A DNA stretch of 64,000 nt. It comes from Panicum virgatum (lineage: Eukaryota > Streptophyta > Magnoliopsida > Poales > Poaceae). The position numbers and the translations under genes are program-made. The DNA lies in the NCBI RefSeq assembly GCF_016808335.1, contig NC_053146.1, positions 3,883,015 through 3,947,014 of the forward strand, given 5' to 3'. Position 1 is the stretch's first letter. The number at the start of each line of letters is the position of its first letter. Positions 34,000-45,819 of this stretch are shown piece after piece. The notes beneath the pieces were generated by a model. That model was not told the DNA's origin. It ran no database searches and saw only the letters and a program-made list of their open reading frames with translations.

Positions 34000-34340
34000 G
34001 CGGCTTTTAAAAAAGCATAATCTTTCCTCTGTGCACCCACCGCTCGAGAAGGCCTAAGGTAGCGTCTTAATTATACTTGGCATGCTGCACAAACCAAGTT
34101 ACGTACTCTTATTAATAATTGACTAAATAAAGAGTGTTTGCACCAATAAAAATTGTAATAACTGCAATAAGGAAGAATCTTCGAATAATACGAATCTAAT
34201 GATATTATTTTTGTGAAACAAAATTCGATCGCACTAGTATTAATATAGGAGATGCGAACTAATCTTTAGTTAAATACGAGCCATGCATTATTATTTCTAG
34301 TTTTAACCAGCTCGCTGTTTTTTAGAAACATATTGTACTA
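34000..34340. other. Intergenic, no gene recognised
   Basis: AT-rich spacer. Confidence 0.5.
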
Positions 34341-34595
34341 CTCGCTCCGTTCCAAATTATAAGTCATTCTAAGAATCTTGGAGAGTCAAACCATTTCAAA
34401 ATTTGACTAAAATTATAGAGAGAAACACAAAGATTTATGACATCAAATAAGTATACTATGAAAATATAACTAACAAAGAATCTAATGATAGTTAATTGGT
34501 ATCGTAAATTTTATTATCTTGTTGTATAGATTTGGTCAAATTTGAAATTTTTTGACTTTCCAAGATTCTTGAGATGATTTATAATTTGGAACGAG
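34341..34595. mobile_element. Stowaway MITE
   Basis: ctcgctccgttccaaattat at the left and ataatttggaacgag at the right, with TA on both sides (34339-34340 and 34596-34597). The arms extend inward with aagtcattctaagaatcttgg and its inverse, forming a long fold-back. Confidence 0.88.
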
Positions 34596-35075
34596 TATTA
34601 TAAAGTTTTCTTTAACACTTGTTGTGTGTGCACTCTCAAAGATGAAAAGCCCTCCCTTTCTGAGAGCCGCAGACGACGTGAGTGCAATCAATCACTGTGC
34701 CTCCTGCACGAGACACGTAGGCAGCACTAGGGCATAGCATACATGTCGCTTGCTGTTGTTGACTTGCTGAGTCTCCTAGATGGATCATGGAATGCATGGG
34801 AGTTGGGAGGCAGAGGCGTACGTGTACCATAGTCCATAGCTGGCTACTGCTGATGTTGACAAATAATGGGCAGCGTATAGCTACGCCACGGTAGCTCTCT
34901 CGTGCGTGCGTGCATGCATGGCAGTGGCAGTGGGTGCACCCATGCACGGGGGCACGGGGAAATAAACCATCAAAGCAAGCCACCAAGGGCGACGACGACG
35001 ATCGAGCGGCAACGCAAGATGAGCCGAGGGGAAGCGGCCAAGCAACGTGGAGCCAAACGAGAGAAAGCTAGGCGG
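34596..35075. other. Intergenic, no gene recognised
   Basis: No gene or clear element ends seen. Contains gcatgcatgg-type words. Confidence 0.45.
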
Positions 35076-35436
35076 GGAGCAACTCCAACAGATTTATTTT
35101 CTTTTTTTCTCTTTCTCATCTTATAGAGAAATCACCCATCACAATTTTAGCTTATTGGGGAGATGTGCTCCAGCAGATTGATTTTTTCCTTTCCCTTTTA
35201 ATTCATGAGTGGCCAGAATCTTCTCATGCATGTGGATCTTGTGGCTAGAAAAGAATAGATAGAAAAGGAGAAGGTGGAATTCCCCTTTAAAAAAAAGGAG
35301 AGGGGAGGGAAATAAAGAAAAAGGGGAAAAAGAAAAATTAATCTGTTGGAGCTAAATTTTTTCTCCTAAATCTCCTTTATGGCTAAAAGGTGGAAAGAAA
35401 AAAGGAAAAAAATCAATCAATTGGAGTTCTCCAGGA
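35076..35436. mobile_element. TIR element, copy 2 of a two-copy local family
   Basis: ggagcaactccaacagattt at the left pairs with aatcaattggagttctcc at the right. Closely related along its length to 32175-32530, 2.9 kb away, in the same orientation. Superfamily not determined. Confidence 0.65.
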
Positions 35437-36605
35437 GTATATAGCTGCATCCATGGATGCACGGCATGCAGGGGCCTGCATGCGGTGACACTGGTCCAAC
35501 ACTGAATGGTTGCATTGGGTTCTCCAAACGAACGGACGCGTCATCACATAGCTGCGTGCGCGGGGATGCATGCAGGCTATGCAGCAGCAGGGCTAGCTAG
35601 CTCTCTCCATTGCATCAAGCCGGCCGCTTTTATGGCATAGCGCGCGTATACGTACTCGCTGGGAAAGCTAGCCGGCCGGTCGCTTTAGTGCTAGCTTGAG
35701 GTCTGACGGGTCGGGTCGGGTCATTTCGGGTTTCGGATCAAAAAATATTGGCCCATGCTCGGCCTATAAATGGTTGGGTTTGGTCGGATTGGTCCGCAAT
35801 TTTATGTGTAATTTTCGGATTGGATCGGGCTTTTTAAATTTCAAGTTAAATATTTCGGCTCGTACTTGACCCGTCACTTGGTCGGGTCGGATCGGGTCGG
35901 GTTTTTCTCAAGCGGGTCGGGTCGGGTTTATCGGGTCGGGTGGCCCATGATAAAATCTCTTGAGCTAGCAAGCGCATGCCCAAGCTAGCGGAAACTGTCA
36001 AAAAGGTTGGGTTTGCGCGGCGCCGATTGGCATCGGCGCCCGCGACGGCGACGGCGACGGCGAGCCGACCCGGAGAAGCTCATAAAGCTTAGGCCGCGCG
36101 CCGGGGATGCATCACCTGCATGCGGCCAATCCAGGCGGGTGTCGCCGTGTCGGGTCAGCTCGCGAGCGCGCGCGCGCGTGGTCCGGGCCTCCGTCCTCAG
36201 CGAAAACCGGCTGGACTCTTGGCTGCCCGAGGTAGCCTGGCGGTCGACGGGTGCAGAGTTGAAGTAGCAGCATGCCTGTGGAGCACTGGCCCAGGAGGAG
36301 GGGCATGCACCTGACAGCCTGACACTACCAAGCAAGAGATGCTGCTACGACCTAGGAGTGGCAACCTACGACGATCTTGCGCTCTGAACCGAATTAGTTA
36401 AGCGCGTAGTTTTCTCCATAAAAAATACATTCTACTACTCCATCCATTGTAAATTGTACTAAGTTATTTTGAGTTTTATAGATACTCATATAATTTTGCA
36501 TTGCAATTTTGACGTGGCGGAGATCGAGAACCTGGCCTGGCTGGGAGGTGCAGCGTGCATGCAGATGCAGACACGAGAAAAAGGCCGGGGAGGCACGCAT
36601 ATGCA
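35437..36605. other. Intergenic with a cgggt-repeat block
   Basis: Between 35706 and 35942 cgggt/gggtc units recur in clusters at both sides of an AT-rich centre, resembling a degenerate hAT-type element. A GC-rich island at 36010-36330 has ORFs on both strands but no recognisable protein. 36430-36490 resembles one Stowaway end. Confidence 0.4.
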
Positions 36606-36934
36606 GGCCCTGTTTGGTTTGGTGCTAGGAATAGTAATATTTTGACCTCTTATTACGGTGTCAAACAAAGTCAGTTTATAAAACCAACTTCAAAACCCCT
36701 GCGCTAGGAACACTGAAGAATGTAATGATGCTCTTGACCACGTGATTAGAGGATGGTTACTGTAGCATCACTGTAGCCAATCATCGATTAATAACTGTCA
36801 TTAGATTCGTCGCGAAAAGTTACACTCATTCTTAAAAACATTTCATAAATAAACTTCATTTAATACTCCATGCATTCGAAATTCTTTTCTCGGAAAATGT
36901 GCGTACCAGTTCCTGACAGGAACCAAACGAGGCC
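36606..36934. mobile_element. MITE with ggccctgtttggtt ends
   Basis: ggccctgtttggtttggt at the left and ggaaccaaacgaggcc at the right. The interior has ctgtagcatcactgtagcc and cattagattcgtc motifs. Same family as 21345-21640. Noncoding. Confidence 0.65.
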
Positions 36935-37304
36935 GCAATGCAATGCAATGCATGCGGGCGCAGCCCAGCTTGGCGCGGACAGAAATAAAAGCCGCGCAAG
37001 CGTGCGTGCCGCCGCCCGGCCACTTCTCTCCTGACTCCTGCTTTGACCGCGCGCATGGCCGCATGCATCTCCCGGCTCGTCGCTCGCCAACCAACGCAGC
37101 ATGCATCTGGCCGCCGGCCGTTACGCCGCGACCGGACCTGACCTGCCGCCTGCGGCAGCAGCCTACCTCGATCAGCCTCGCTCACCGTACCGTCACCCAG
37201 CACCAGCAGGCAGCAGCAGCACCACCGGTACCGTACCGCCTCATGCTGAATTGATGCTCCATCAGAATTCAGATGGGTGTTCCTGGCCGTTGGACACGGC
37301 CTAA
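36935..37304. other. Intergenic GC-rich stretch
   Basis: GC-rich with overlapping ORFs on both strands and no recognisable domain. It could hold a gene fragment, but nothing supports a call. Confidence 0.35.
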
Positions 37305-37648
37305 GGGGGTGTTTAGTTGATGAAAATTTTTGGTTCAAAGGTCACATCAAATGTTTGACCAGATGTCGGGAGGGTTTTTCGGACATTAATTAAAAAACTA
37401 ATTTCAGAACTCACCTGAAAACCGCGAGACGAATCTTTTGAGGCATTTGACCGCATCATTAGCACATGTGGGTTACTGTAGCACTTATGGCTAATCATGC
37501 ACTAATTAAACTCAAAAGATTCGTCTCGTCGTGTACATCCAAACTGTGCAATTAGTTTTGTTGTTTAACTATATTTAGTGCTCCATGCATGAGTCCAAAG
37601 GGGAGGCACAAATTTCGAGATGAAATTTTTTGGTAACTAAACAGCCCC
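37305..37648. mobile_element. Tourist-like (PIF/Harbinger) MITE
   Basis: gggggtgtttagttg at the left and taactaaacagcccc at the right, flanked by TAA on both sides (37302-37304 and 37649-37651). 344 bp, noncoding, with internal gattcgtctcg motif. Confidence 0.78.
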
Positions 37649-37708
37649 TAAGGATTAATTAGCTAGCTGCAGTGTTTGAATTAAATAATTTCTGTGCAAA
37701 ATGTTTTC

Positions 37709-37817
37709 CTCCTCCGTTTCAAATTGCAGGTCATTTTAGCAAATCTAGACATATATGGTTTTTACTATGTATACATAGTGTTTGCCAAAACAACCTACAA
37801 TTTTTAAACAGATGGAG
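37709..37817. mobile_element. Short degenerate Stowaway-like MITE
   Basis: cctcctccgtttcaaattgcaggtcatttt at the left and an aaacagatggag end at the right resemble Stowaway ends. TA duplications are not preserved. Confidence 0.4.
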
Positions 37818-38098
37818 AATAGTAAAATGCTAGACCCTTCGTTATTAGTCGGGATGGCTGTTTGTACGGAGAATGTTAGAGAATAAAAAACCGTGACTCG
37901 GATGACTTAGGAAGCAGATATTACGACTCGGTCCCATGACACATTGGATGATGGTTTGACGGTGGACGTTGGTCACCTAAAGGAAACGTGAAAAAACCAT
38001 GCCTTCCCTTGAAAGAAAAGCAACATTTGCCTAAATTTATACCTTGGGAATGTATATATTGGTCAGAACGCTTTGTTCCAACAAAACAAAGCAAGTCT

Positions 38099-38099
<1 letters not shown>

Positions 38100-38147
<48 letters not shown>
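38100..38147. repeat. (TAA)n microsatellite
   Basis: About 15 consecutive taa/aat units followed by degenerate act/caa trinucleotides. Confidence 0.95.
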
Positions 38148-38151
<4 letters not shown>

Positions 38152-39823
38152 CTACTACTACAACAACTACTAATTAAGTTGCCTAACGTTAAATATTCAA
38201 AGCCGGCGGGAGTATAACAAAGCAATTTACGAATTTGAATGGAGATCTTGCGGTGCAGAAGTGTGTGTTGGACTTGGACCCCGCCCGGCCAGGCGTATAG
38301 CATGCGCATTTGTGCGGCTAGTATTGAAAATTTAAAAATTTGCATGTCGTTGTATCCTTACTTAAAGATTATACTATTTTTTTTACCATACATCACCCTA
38401 TTCATTATCGTAAATTATGTCTTATTGTTGGTTAAAACAATTCAAATATGATCTACCTATAATAACAATTTAATTTATTGAGCTTTAATAATATTATGCA
38501 TATAATTATTTTCTTATTTTGGTTTTATTTTGAGTGATTGTTGTTAGCTTTAGTTTTTAGTAATAGTATATATATTTGTAACTGATACATAACTAAATTA
38601 TATTTTATATTTAATTTTCATAATGATTGGTGAGTGATTTTTAGTTAGACACAGGGGTATTTTAGCCTAATTTTTATTATAATGACAGTGGTGGGTAATT
38701 TTTATTTTTCAATTTTGCTCCGATTAACGTGGAATTTTCTAGGCTTTGAGAGAGAATGTAGAGGCTCCGTTTGTTGGCCTTGCCTTCCACCGTGGTACCG
38801 TTCCTACATAGTAACATGCATGCTAGCTCATGTAGTCATCCATACTGCGCGCATGCAGTGCAGCACCATAGATTGCCGGAAGCCGGATGGAGCTGATCAT
38901 GACAAGATCGACTGTATCGCATGGCATGGCTCTGGTGTCATCCCGTCCGACCGATCCGTTTGGTTGCGCGACGGATGCACGGGAGTGATCTGACGACGGA
39001 CCGGACGGACGCGAGACCGGCAACGGTTGGGCACGCCGCCGGTGACGTGCCGGGAATCACGTACGTTGAACCCACGACGTAGGCCGGCTGACCACCGCCG
39101 CCAGCATCCGGCGGCAAGCGAGCCAGGGAGAGCGGAGGTGACGGCGTTACTCCAGCCGTCCGTCCAGGTCTCCAGCAAGCAGCGAGCTAGCGAGCGGGGA
39201 TCGAGAGAGATGGTGGGGCCCGGTGGGTCAAACGGCCGGGCGGGGGCTGACGAAGGCGCGGGACGTGGCGCTGTCGGCCGCGCTGCCTGTCCAGCCCACC
39301 GGTGGCCCGGCGCCGGGCCGTGGATCACTCGCGGCGTCATCGGCCAGACCGGCAGTCGGGCCCCACCGTGCCATGGAGATGCCCCCCGCCTCCGGCTGGT
39401 TGGTTGGTTGGTTCGCCTGCGCACCGCCCGGGCCGGCGGCGGTGTATCCCCGCCGGCGTGGTTCCGAGATGAGACGATGATGATGTCACGACGACCGTCC
39501 GCCGTATGCGTTATTGAGTATTGACACACCTAGAGCACCATCAAGAAAGACAAGAATTCAAGATGCGGGCGCAAATTGTTTGTGCTGCTGCTACAACAAC
39601 AACTCGTAAGTAATGAGACGAGGCCAGATCATGTGTCGTGTCATGCAACGGCGGCCGTTGCTTGATCTCGGCCAGACGACGACGGTGATGCGTGTTTCTG
39701 CCCTCCCTCCCTTTGGCATTTGCCCCTCTGATGATCTGATCCGCTCCCCGCCCGCGCAAAAAGCTACACTCTGCTGCCCTTGCAACAGTCACTTTAACCA
39801 CCTCGCATCGCTTTACTTACCAC
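38148..39823. other. Region upstream of the glutaredoxin gene
   Basis: AT-rich to about 38800, then GC-rich (39000-39480). ORFs in the GC-rich part lack recognisable domains. The distal promoter of the glutaredoxin may lie here. Confidence 0.45.
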
Positions 39824-39873
39824 TTGCGTGCGTGGCGCATGCAATGCAACAACGTACTACTCCTCCACCAGCT

Positions 39874-39912
<39 letters not shown>
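39874..39912. repeat. (CT)n microsatellite in glutaredoxin upstream region
   Basis: About 19 CT units, roughly 400 bp upstream of the TATA box. CT/GA tracts are common in plant promoters and leaders (GAGA-type), so a regulatory role is possible but not shown. Confidence 0.9.
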
Positions 39913-39915
<3 letters not shown>

Positions 39916-40315
39916 GGTGGAGAGAGTACTGGTAGTCAGAGAGTTGCCGGCCTTGTTGGTTGTGCAAGTGATGAGGCGAGGTCGCCCCGCGGCCCCGCCC
40001 GCGGCCGGGTCTCTCGACTCGACAGTCGACACAGGCCCCTGCCAAAAGCGATCCATGTCGCGCCTAGTAGGCTCTCTACCTTTGACTCCACTCCACTCGA
40101 CTCCCCCCCACAACAACAACAACACACACAGCTACAGGCACCAGCCATCTCTCTTCTCTCCATTCCATTCTAGGAGTAGCTTGCTAGTAGTACTACTCGT
40201 ATCCCGTGGCACCACCATCTCTCGCCTTTCAATTCGCTGTGCTGTGCAACCGTCGTCGTCTTCGTCCGGCTGCAGACCACCAGCCCTGGCCGCCCCCACC
40301 GCCCCCGGCCCGGCC

Positions 40316-40322
40316 TATAAAA
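40316..40322 (+). promoter_or_regulatory. TATA box of the glutaredoxin gene
   Basis: tataaaa in the context ggcctataaaagcgc. It lies 177 bp before the ATG at 40493, so transcription should start near 40345-40350 and give a ~145-nt CA-rich leader. The same reading frame is open further upstream, but that part lies before the TATA box and is not expected to be coding. Confidence 0.75.
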
Positions 40323-40492
40323 GCGCACGACCACCCCCGGCCCTCTCCTCCAACCGCCTCGGCTCGGTAGCGTCGCTGTGTGCAGCCTGCCGTCCCAAAG
40401 AAACAGAAGCAATTCACACCACCACAACCCACTCACTCTCCAGAGATCAGCAGCAAGCAAGCCCAGCACCCAGCAGACCAACGACAGCGAAG

Positions 40493-40924
40493 ATGATGCG
40501 CATGGAGGTGGCGCCGGAGTCCGGCAGCGGCGTGGCGGCGGAGCCCGCGGCGGCGTCCCCCGCGGCGGCGCCGTCGGCGGAGGCGGCGATGGCGGTGTAC
40601 GAGCGGGTGGCGCGGATGGCGAGCGGGAACGCGGTGGTGGTGTTCAGCGCCAGCGGCTGCTGCATGTGCCACGTCGTGAAGCGCCTGCTCCTGGGGCTGG
40701 GCGTCGGCCCCACGGTGTACGAGCTGGACCAGCTCGGCTGCGGCGCGGGCGGCGGGAGGGAGATCCATGCGGCGCTGGCGCAGCTGCTCCCGCCCGGGCA
40801 GCCGGCCGTGCCGGTGGTGTTCGTGGGCGGGCGGCTCCTGGGCGGCGTCGACAAGGTCATGGCCTGCCACATCAACGGCACCCTCGTCCCGCTCCTCAAG
40901 CAGGCCGGCGCGCTCTGGCTCTGA
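40493..40924 (+). CDS. ROXY: CC-type glutaredoxin (ROXY class), 143 aa
   Basis: Small thiol redox protein of the land-plant-specific CC class. ROXY proteins act in the nucleus on TGA-type bZIP factors and shape anther, floral and meristem development (rice MIL1 and maize MSCA1 are members). Visible: an Ala/Glu-rich N-terminus (residues 7-32), [20 protein letters not shown], the active site CCMC (56-59) preceded by SG, the cis-Pro loop PAVPVVF (P107), the GG glutathione-binding motif (117-118) and the C-terminal ALWL (140-143) needed for TGA interaction. Length and lack of introns fit the class. The start is the first of two adjacent ATGs (MMRMEV); the second is equally possible. GC content is very high, as in many grass genes. 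All key residues are intact. Which ROXY paralogue it is cannot be decided here. Confidence 0.95.
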   Translation: MMRMEVAPESGSGVAAEPAAASPAAAPSAEAAMAVYERVARMASGNAVVVFSASGCCMCHVVKRLLLGLGVGPTVYELDQLGCGAGGGREIHAALAQLLPPGQPAVPVVFVGGRLLGGVDKVMACHINGTLVPLLKQAGALWL

Positions 40925-41160
40925 AGAGGCCGGCGGCCGGGGCGCGCGGACGCCGGCGACGTACGTGCCTGATGAATGCAAGTGATCGACGGTTTAGTTT
41001 CTTGTTGTCGATGGGTGTTAGTGGGGAGGGAGGGAGTTACTTTGTAGATACAATTAACCGGCCGGCCGGCGTACGTCTTCATGATCATCAGTTGCCGTTC
41101 CACTAGCTAGTACCTTATTTACCTTGTGTTTTCTATTTTATTTGAGTTCTAATCGCTGGT
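40925..41160 (+). other. Presumed 3' UTR of the glutaredoxin gene
   Basis: Composition drops from GC-rich to AT-rich within ~200 bp after the stop. There is no clean AATAAA, only weak AT-rich candidates around 41130-41150. Confidence 0.4.
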
Positions 41161-42868
41161 GACCAGTACATGCTGGGTGTTGTGTTGTGCTAATGTGCTA
41201 CTAGGAGGGAAAAAGGACAAGAGTGCCTCGATTTTACCCTGTTCCAGTTCACTCTCTCGGTGGCTGTGTGATGATGCAATGTTGCAAGAGTGCAACATGA
41301 TGATGCTGCTCCATGGTTTGTTTTTTTTGTGACCCGGCCAGTAACTTTCATGTGATTTGCGCCACCCTCGCGATGGTGTTTTGGGCACTGTACCCTCTGA
41401 ACTCCAACCCAACCTTATACGTACGTACCTGTCGTCTTTTTGTGGGTGGGGAACAATGATCTTCATACGTACTAGTATGCGTGCGTACATCTATCTATGT
41501 ATACGTGTACAGTAAATAAAACCAAAGAAACCGTACACGCGCATGACGTACGCATGGAGGTGGATTGGTCGGGTCGGAAGTGAGGAACGAATCTGAAGGT
41601 GGAAGACGAAGAACTGATGAAGGGCCGGGGGAAGATGGACGGACAGATGTGTCGTACGGTGTGGTGTGGCGTGGTGGGTGGTGTAGTGTAGTGTAGTGTA
41701 GCATCTGCGGGAAGGGCGGCTGCCCCCTGCCCCCGGAGCAGTCAAGATGAGGTGAGATCGATCAGAGCTCAGAGCCGCAGCAGCCGGCAGCCTTGGCGGC
41801 CTGCCCCCTGCCATCGGATGCAGCACTGGTAGGTCTCTGGAGATACCTCGCTCCACCGCGTGCACCTGTTACACTGTACAGCCAAAAAAAGGTACTGTAC
41901 CTACTGTATTTAAACAGTGCTTAATTACTTGCAGAAAGTAATTGTGGAGGGCAGCATGCAAGGCCGGTGCCGTGCGTATACTTGTGTTGTGTTTGTGTGA
42001 TGAGGTTAGTTGATGCATGCATGGAGCTAGCGGCCGTTCCGGTCAAAGTGACGTGTAGGCGCGGCTGCTTTATCCTGGGCAGCAGCATGCGTAGTGGAGG
42101 GAGGTGTGTGATCAGATGAGCGAGGCGAGCCCGAGGCAGCGCATGCGAAAGAAAGAGAGAAACAAAGGGAGAGACCGGACCGGGCGACCGGCGACGCCTG
42201 CATCTGCATGAATGCATCACGCACTAGTGCCTTGCGCGCGCCTTGGCGCGCGTAATTTATTTATTTGTTTTCGTTTGGCAATATAAGTTTATATAGAGAT
42301 TTGTAGTAGATGTATAGACAAATAGATATACATAGATAGAAATATGATATTTGTTTTTAAAGCAAAGTATGCAAAAAAATAGTAGCTGAAATCCGACGTC
42401 TCAATCTCGCCGTCGAAGGCGGCCGGGAGCGGTCCTGGGGCATCTCCTCACCATGCAATGCGCGGCTATCACGCCCGACCTGCGGCACCGCAGCGTACCG
42501 GAGCGAGGCCGGGTCGCCCGCCGGTGACGGCATGAACTCGCCGCACCCATCGATGGCGTGCCCGGCGGCCCGCCCAAACTCGCCGCGTGGCTCTCCAGCC
42601 TAGCTTCACTGCCGTCATTGCAGTAGAGCACACACCCATTCGGAGGCCACCAAAATTACCGGTCGAGAGTTCTAGATTCAGATATTTTGTAGTGACCGAA
42701 TGGATAGCTGACGCGTGGACCATTCGTGTCTCAAGGCCTCAAAGATAACGATGGCACGGCCAATCACATGCCCTGCCAATTTAGGATCGAATAGTAGGAA
42801 TCTTTTTTTACTGGCGTGGCCAGTCTGCCGTTGCGCCGACCTTCGGGGCATTCACATATAGAAATTAG
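41161..42868. other. Intergenic downstream of the glutaredoxin gene
   Basis: No recognisable gene. A tgtagtgtagtgtag run lies near 41683-41700. The ORFs have no domain features. Confidence 0.45.
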
Positions 42869-44495
42869 GGCCGTGATTAGATTCAAAAATTTTATCCCAA
42901 AAACGTCACATCGAATATTTGAGCACAGGCATGGAATATTAAATAAAATCTATTTACAAAACTTTTTACACGGATAGGTTGTAAATCGCGAGACGAATCT
43001 AATGAGCTACTTAATCTATGATCTGCAACAGTGATACTACAGTAACTGTTCACTAATTATGAGTTAATTATGAATTAAGTATGCTCATTAGATTCGTCTT
43101 GTGATTTACAACCCATTCGTGCAAAAGGTTTTGTAAATAGATTTTATTTAGTACTCCCAAATAGCAAGATTCCCTTTCATCCGTAGTCATACAGTGGTAC
43201 TACAGTAACCGCTCACTAATTATGAGTTAATCATGAATTAAGTATGCTCATTAGGTTTGTCTCGTGATTTACAACCCATCCGTGTAAAAGGTTTTGTAAA
43301 TAGATTTTATTTAGTACTCCGAAATAGCAAGATTTCCTTTCATCCGTAGCCATACAATGGTACTACAGTAATCGTTTACTAATTATTAGTTAACCATGAA
43401 TTAAGTATTCTCATTAGATTCGTCTCGTGATTTACAACCCGTCTCATGATTTGCAACCCATCCGTGCAAAAAGTTTGTAAATTGATTTTATTTAGTACTC
43501 CGAAATATCAAAATTCTCTTTCATCCGTAGCCATACAGTGGTACTACAGTAACTGATCACTAATTATGAGTTAATCATGAATTAAGTATGCTTATTAGGT
43601 TCGTCTCGTGATTTACAACCCGGCCTGTAAAAGGTTTTGTAAATAGATTCTATTTTGTACTCCGAAATAGCAAGATTCCCTTTCATCCGTAGCCATACAG
43701 TGATACTACAATAACCGTTCACTAATTATGAGTTGATCATGAAATAAGTATGCTCATTAGTTTCGTCTCGTGATTTGCAACCCATCCATACCAAAGGTTT
43801 TGTAAATAAATTTTATTTAGTACTCCGAAATAGTAAGATTTCCTTTCATCCGTAGCCATACAATGGTACTACAGTAATCGTTCACTAATGATTCGTCTCG
43901 TGATTTACAACCCGTCTCGTGATTTACAACCCATCCGTGTAAAAAGTCTGTAAATAGATTTTATTTAGTACTCCGAAATATCAAAATTCTCTTTCATCCG
44001 TAGCCATACAGTGGTACTACAGTAACCGATCACTAATTATGAGTTAATCATGAATTAAGTATGCTTGTTAGGTTCATCTCGTGATTTACAACCCGGCCTG
44101 TAAAAGGTTTTGTAAATAGATTTTATTTTGTACTCCGAAATAGCAAGATTCCCTTTCATCCGTAGTCATACAGTGATACTACAATAACCATTCACTAAAT
44201 ATGAGTTGATCATGAAGTAAGTATGCTCATTAGTTTCGTATCGTGATTTGTAATCCATCCATACAAAAGGTTTTGTAAATAGATTTTATTTAGTACTCTG
44301 AAATAGGAAGATTTCCTTTCATCCGTAACCATCGGATACTACAATAACCGTTCACTAATTATGAGTTGATCATGAAGTAAGTATGCTCATTAGTTTCGTC
44401 TCGTGATTTGTAATCCATCCATACAAAAAGTTTTGTAAATAGATTTTATTTAGTACTCTGAAATAGAAAGATTTCCTTTCATCCGTAACCATCGG
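42869..44495. repeat. Fold-back MITE whose right arm is amplified into a ~163-bp tandem array
   Basis: 42869-43160 is a MITE-like palindrome: aaatctatttacaaaac ... gcgagacgaatctaatgagc on the left is mirrored by gctcattagattcgtc ... gttttgtaaatagatttt on the right. The right arm then repeats. The landmark ccgta(g/a) occurs at 43181, 43344, 43524, 43687, 43850, 43998, 44160, 44323 and 44483, giving mostly 160-163-bp spacing. Units 43344-43850 and 43850-44323 share unit-specific variants, so a three-unit block was duplicated. Noncoding. Confidence 0.9.
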
Positions 44496-45363
44496 ATCAC
44501 GATCGGACGGGCGAAATTTTTTTGGCCGACGTGGCTGCCTGAGAGGGCGCGGAGGGTCGGCGCTTTCATATATAGAAAATGGCGTAGCCACTGACTCACC
44601 ACCACAGCACAGCAGCATCGACCCGGCCGGCCGGCCGGTTTCCGGGAACAGGCCCGGCAACCTGCCGCCGCCGCGAAAGCGCCACCGTACCCGTACCCCT
44701 GCAGCATCCAAGCTATCCATACGGCGCTGCTACGTACTAGCGGCAGTCGGAGATGGATGGACGGACGGATCGGAGGTGCACCCAAGCAAAGCCCTTGCCA
44801 TTGCTATTGCCTCTTGCTTGCTTTGCTTCAGAGCTAGGCGTTTCAACAACCATCGCCGGCCTCTGATCTGCTGCTTCGTCACAAGTTTGTTACTGTACAT
44901 GCGTGACCTGCTCATGACCAAGCCGTGCGTGATCATCGATCTCAACCTCCATCCAACCCGAGTAAATAATGATCGTTTCGTTTTTTTTTTGAGATTATTA
45001 ATAATGATAGTTTCTGAATTGTACGCATCAGAAGATGGGCCTCGATTACTAAATGGGCCTTGCTGGGTTTCTGGCCAATTCCATCCCCTCCAAAAGATCT
45101 TGCAGGCTGGCTTCAGCAGCACCCATCGCGCCCCTGTGCTAGCTCTGGGCCGCCGGCCCGGCCTGCCTCTCTGCCTCGAATTTTCATCTCGGTGTCAAAA
45201 TATAACAACTTTTTATTTATCAAAGGTAAATATTATCATATTTAACTAATAAGTATATTAAAAATAATTACTTTTACATATATAAAAATCAGACATTACG
45301 ACAGTTGGTTTTATATTTAACTAATAATTATAATAAAAAATTTACTTTTAGATTGGAGAAGAG
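44496..45363. other. Intergenic, no gene accepted
   Basis: Contains catatata at ~44567 followed by a short GC-rich ORF region (to ~44720) and AT-rich sequence. There is no recognisable protein. Confidence 0.4.
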
Positions 45364-45368
45364 GAAAC
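45364..45368. repeat. Target site duplication (gaaac), left copy
   Basis: Matches 50620-50624 exactly and abuts the LTR. Confidence 0.9.
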
Positions 45369-45798
45369 TGTTGGCCCTAGAACACATGGACCAAGTGAGC
45401 AACTTGCTCACTTCCCTCTCCTTTCTCCTTGCTCCAAGGTAGAAGGAGAGCTGAGCTCCTCTGCACACACTCACTCACTGCTCTTGGCTTCAGATGAGAC
45501 TGAACCCAGAACCTCTGAATTTGGTGGCAAATGAACTGCCATTTCATATTGCATTGTATTCATACTTATACACAAGTGCTACCTACCCTAAGGTACAACA
45601 AGGTATGGCTGACTACAGCCCCACTACTTCTAGTACTGCTTAGATCAGCCCACTACAGGTATGGCTGATGTACCTCTACCAACTATAGATACAATAGTGG
45701 CCTATGGCCACAAGTCAAGGATGTGGACAGCTGCTGATGACTGCCTGCTGATCCTTGACCAGGAACAAGTGTGGGCAAGTGGCAGATTATGTCTTACA
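45369..45798 (-). repeat. Copia 3' LTR (430 bp)
   Basis: tgttggccc...tgtcttaca. Shorter than the other LTR mainly because it lacks the CA-rich expansion. Confidence 0.92.
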
Positions 45799-45809
45799 TT
45801 ACTTCCCCT
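45799..45809 (-). promoter_or_regulatory. Copia polypurine tract
   Basis: On the minus strand aggggaagtaa directly precedes the 3' LTR, the expected site for plus-strand priming. Confidence 0.65.
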
Positions 45810-45819
45810 AATCCTGCTG

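Noticed and set aside
35985..36335. GC-rich ORFs near 36.1 kb
   Set aside because: Both strands open, Arg-rich, no family match. Judged a composition effect.
39824..40492. Upstream extension of the glutaredoxin frame
   Set aside because: The frame is open to 39824 but includes the CT microsatellite and the TATA box. Family length and start motif support ATG 40493.
40378..41106. Other-frame ORFs across the glutaredoxin gene
   Set aside because: Shadow frames of a GC-rich gene, without domain content.
44370..45249. Candidate gene after catatata at ~44567
   Set aside because: A TATA-like motif and open frames exist, but the proteins are unrecognisable and overlap the tandem array edge.
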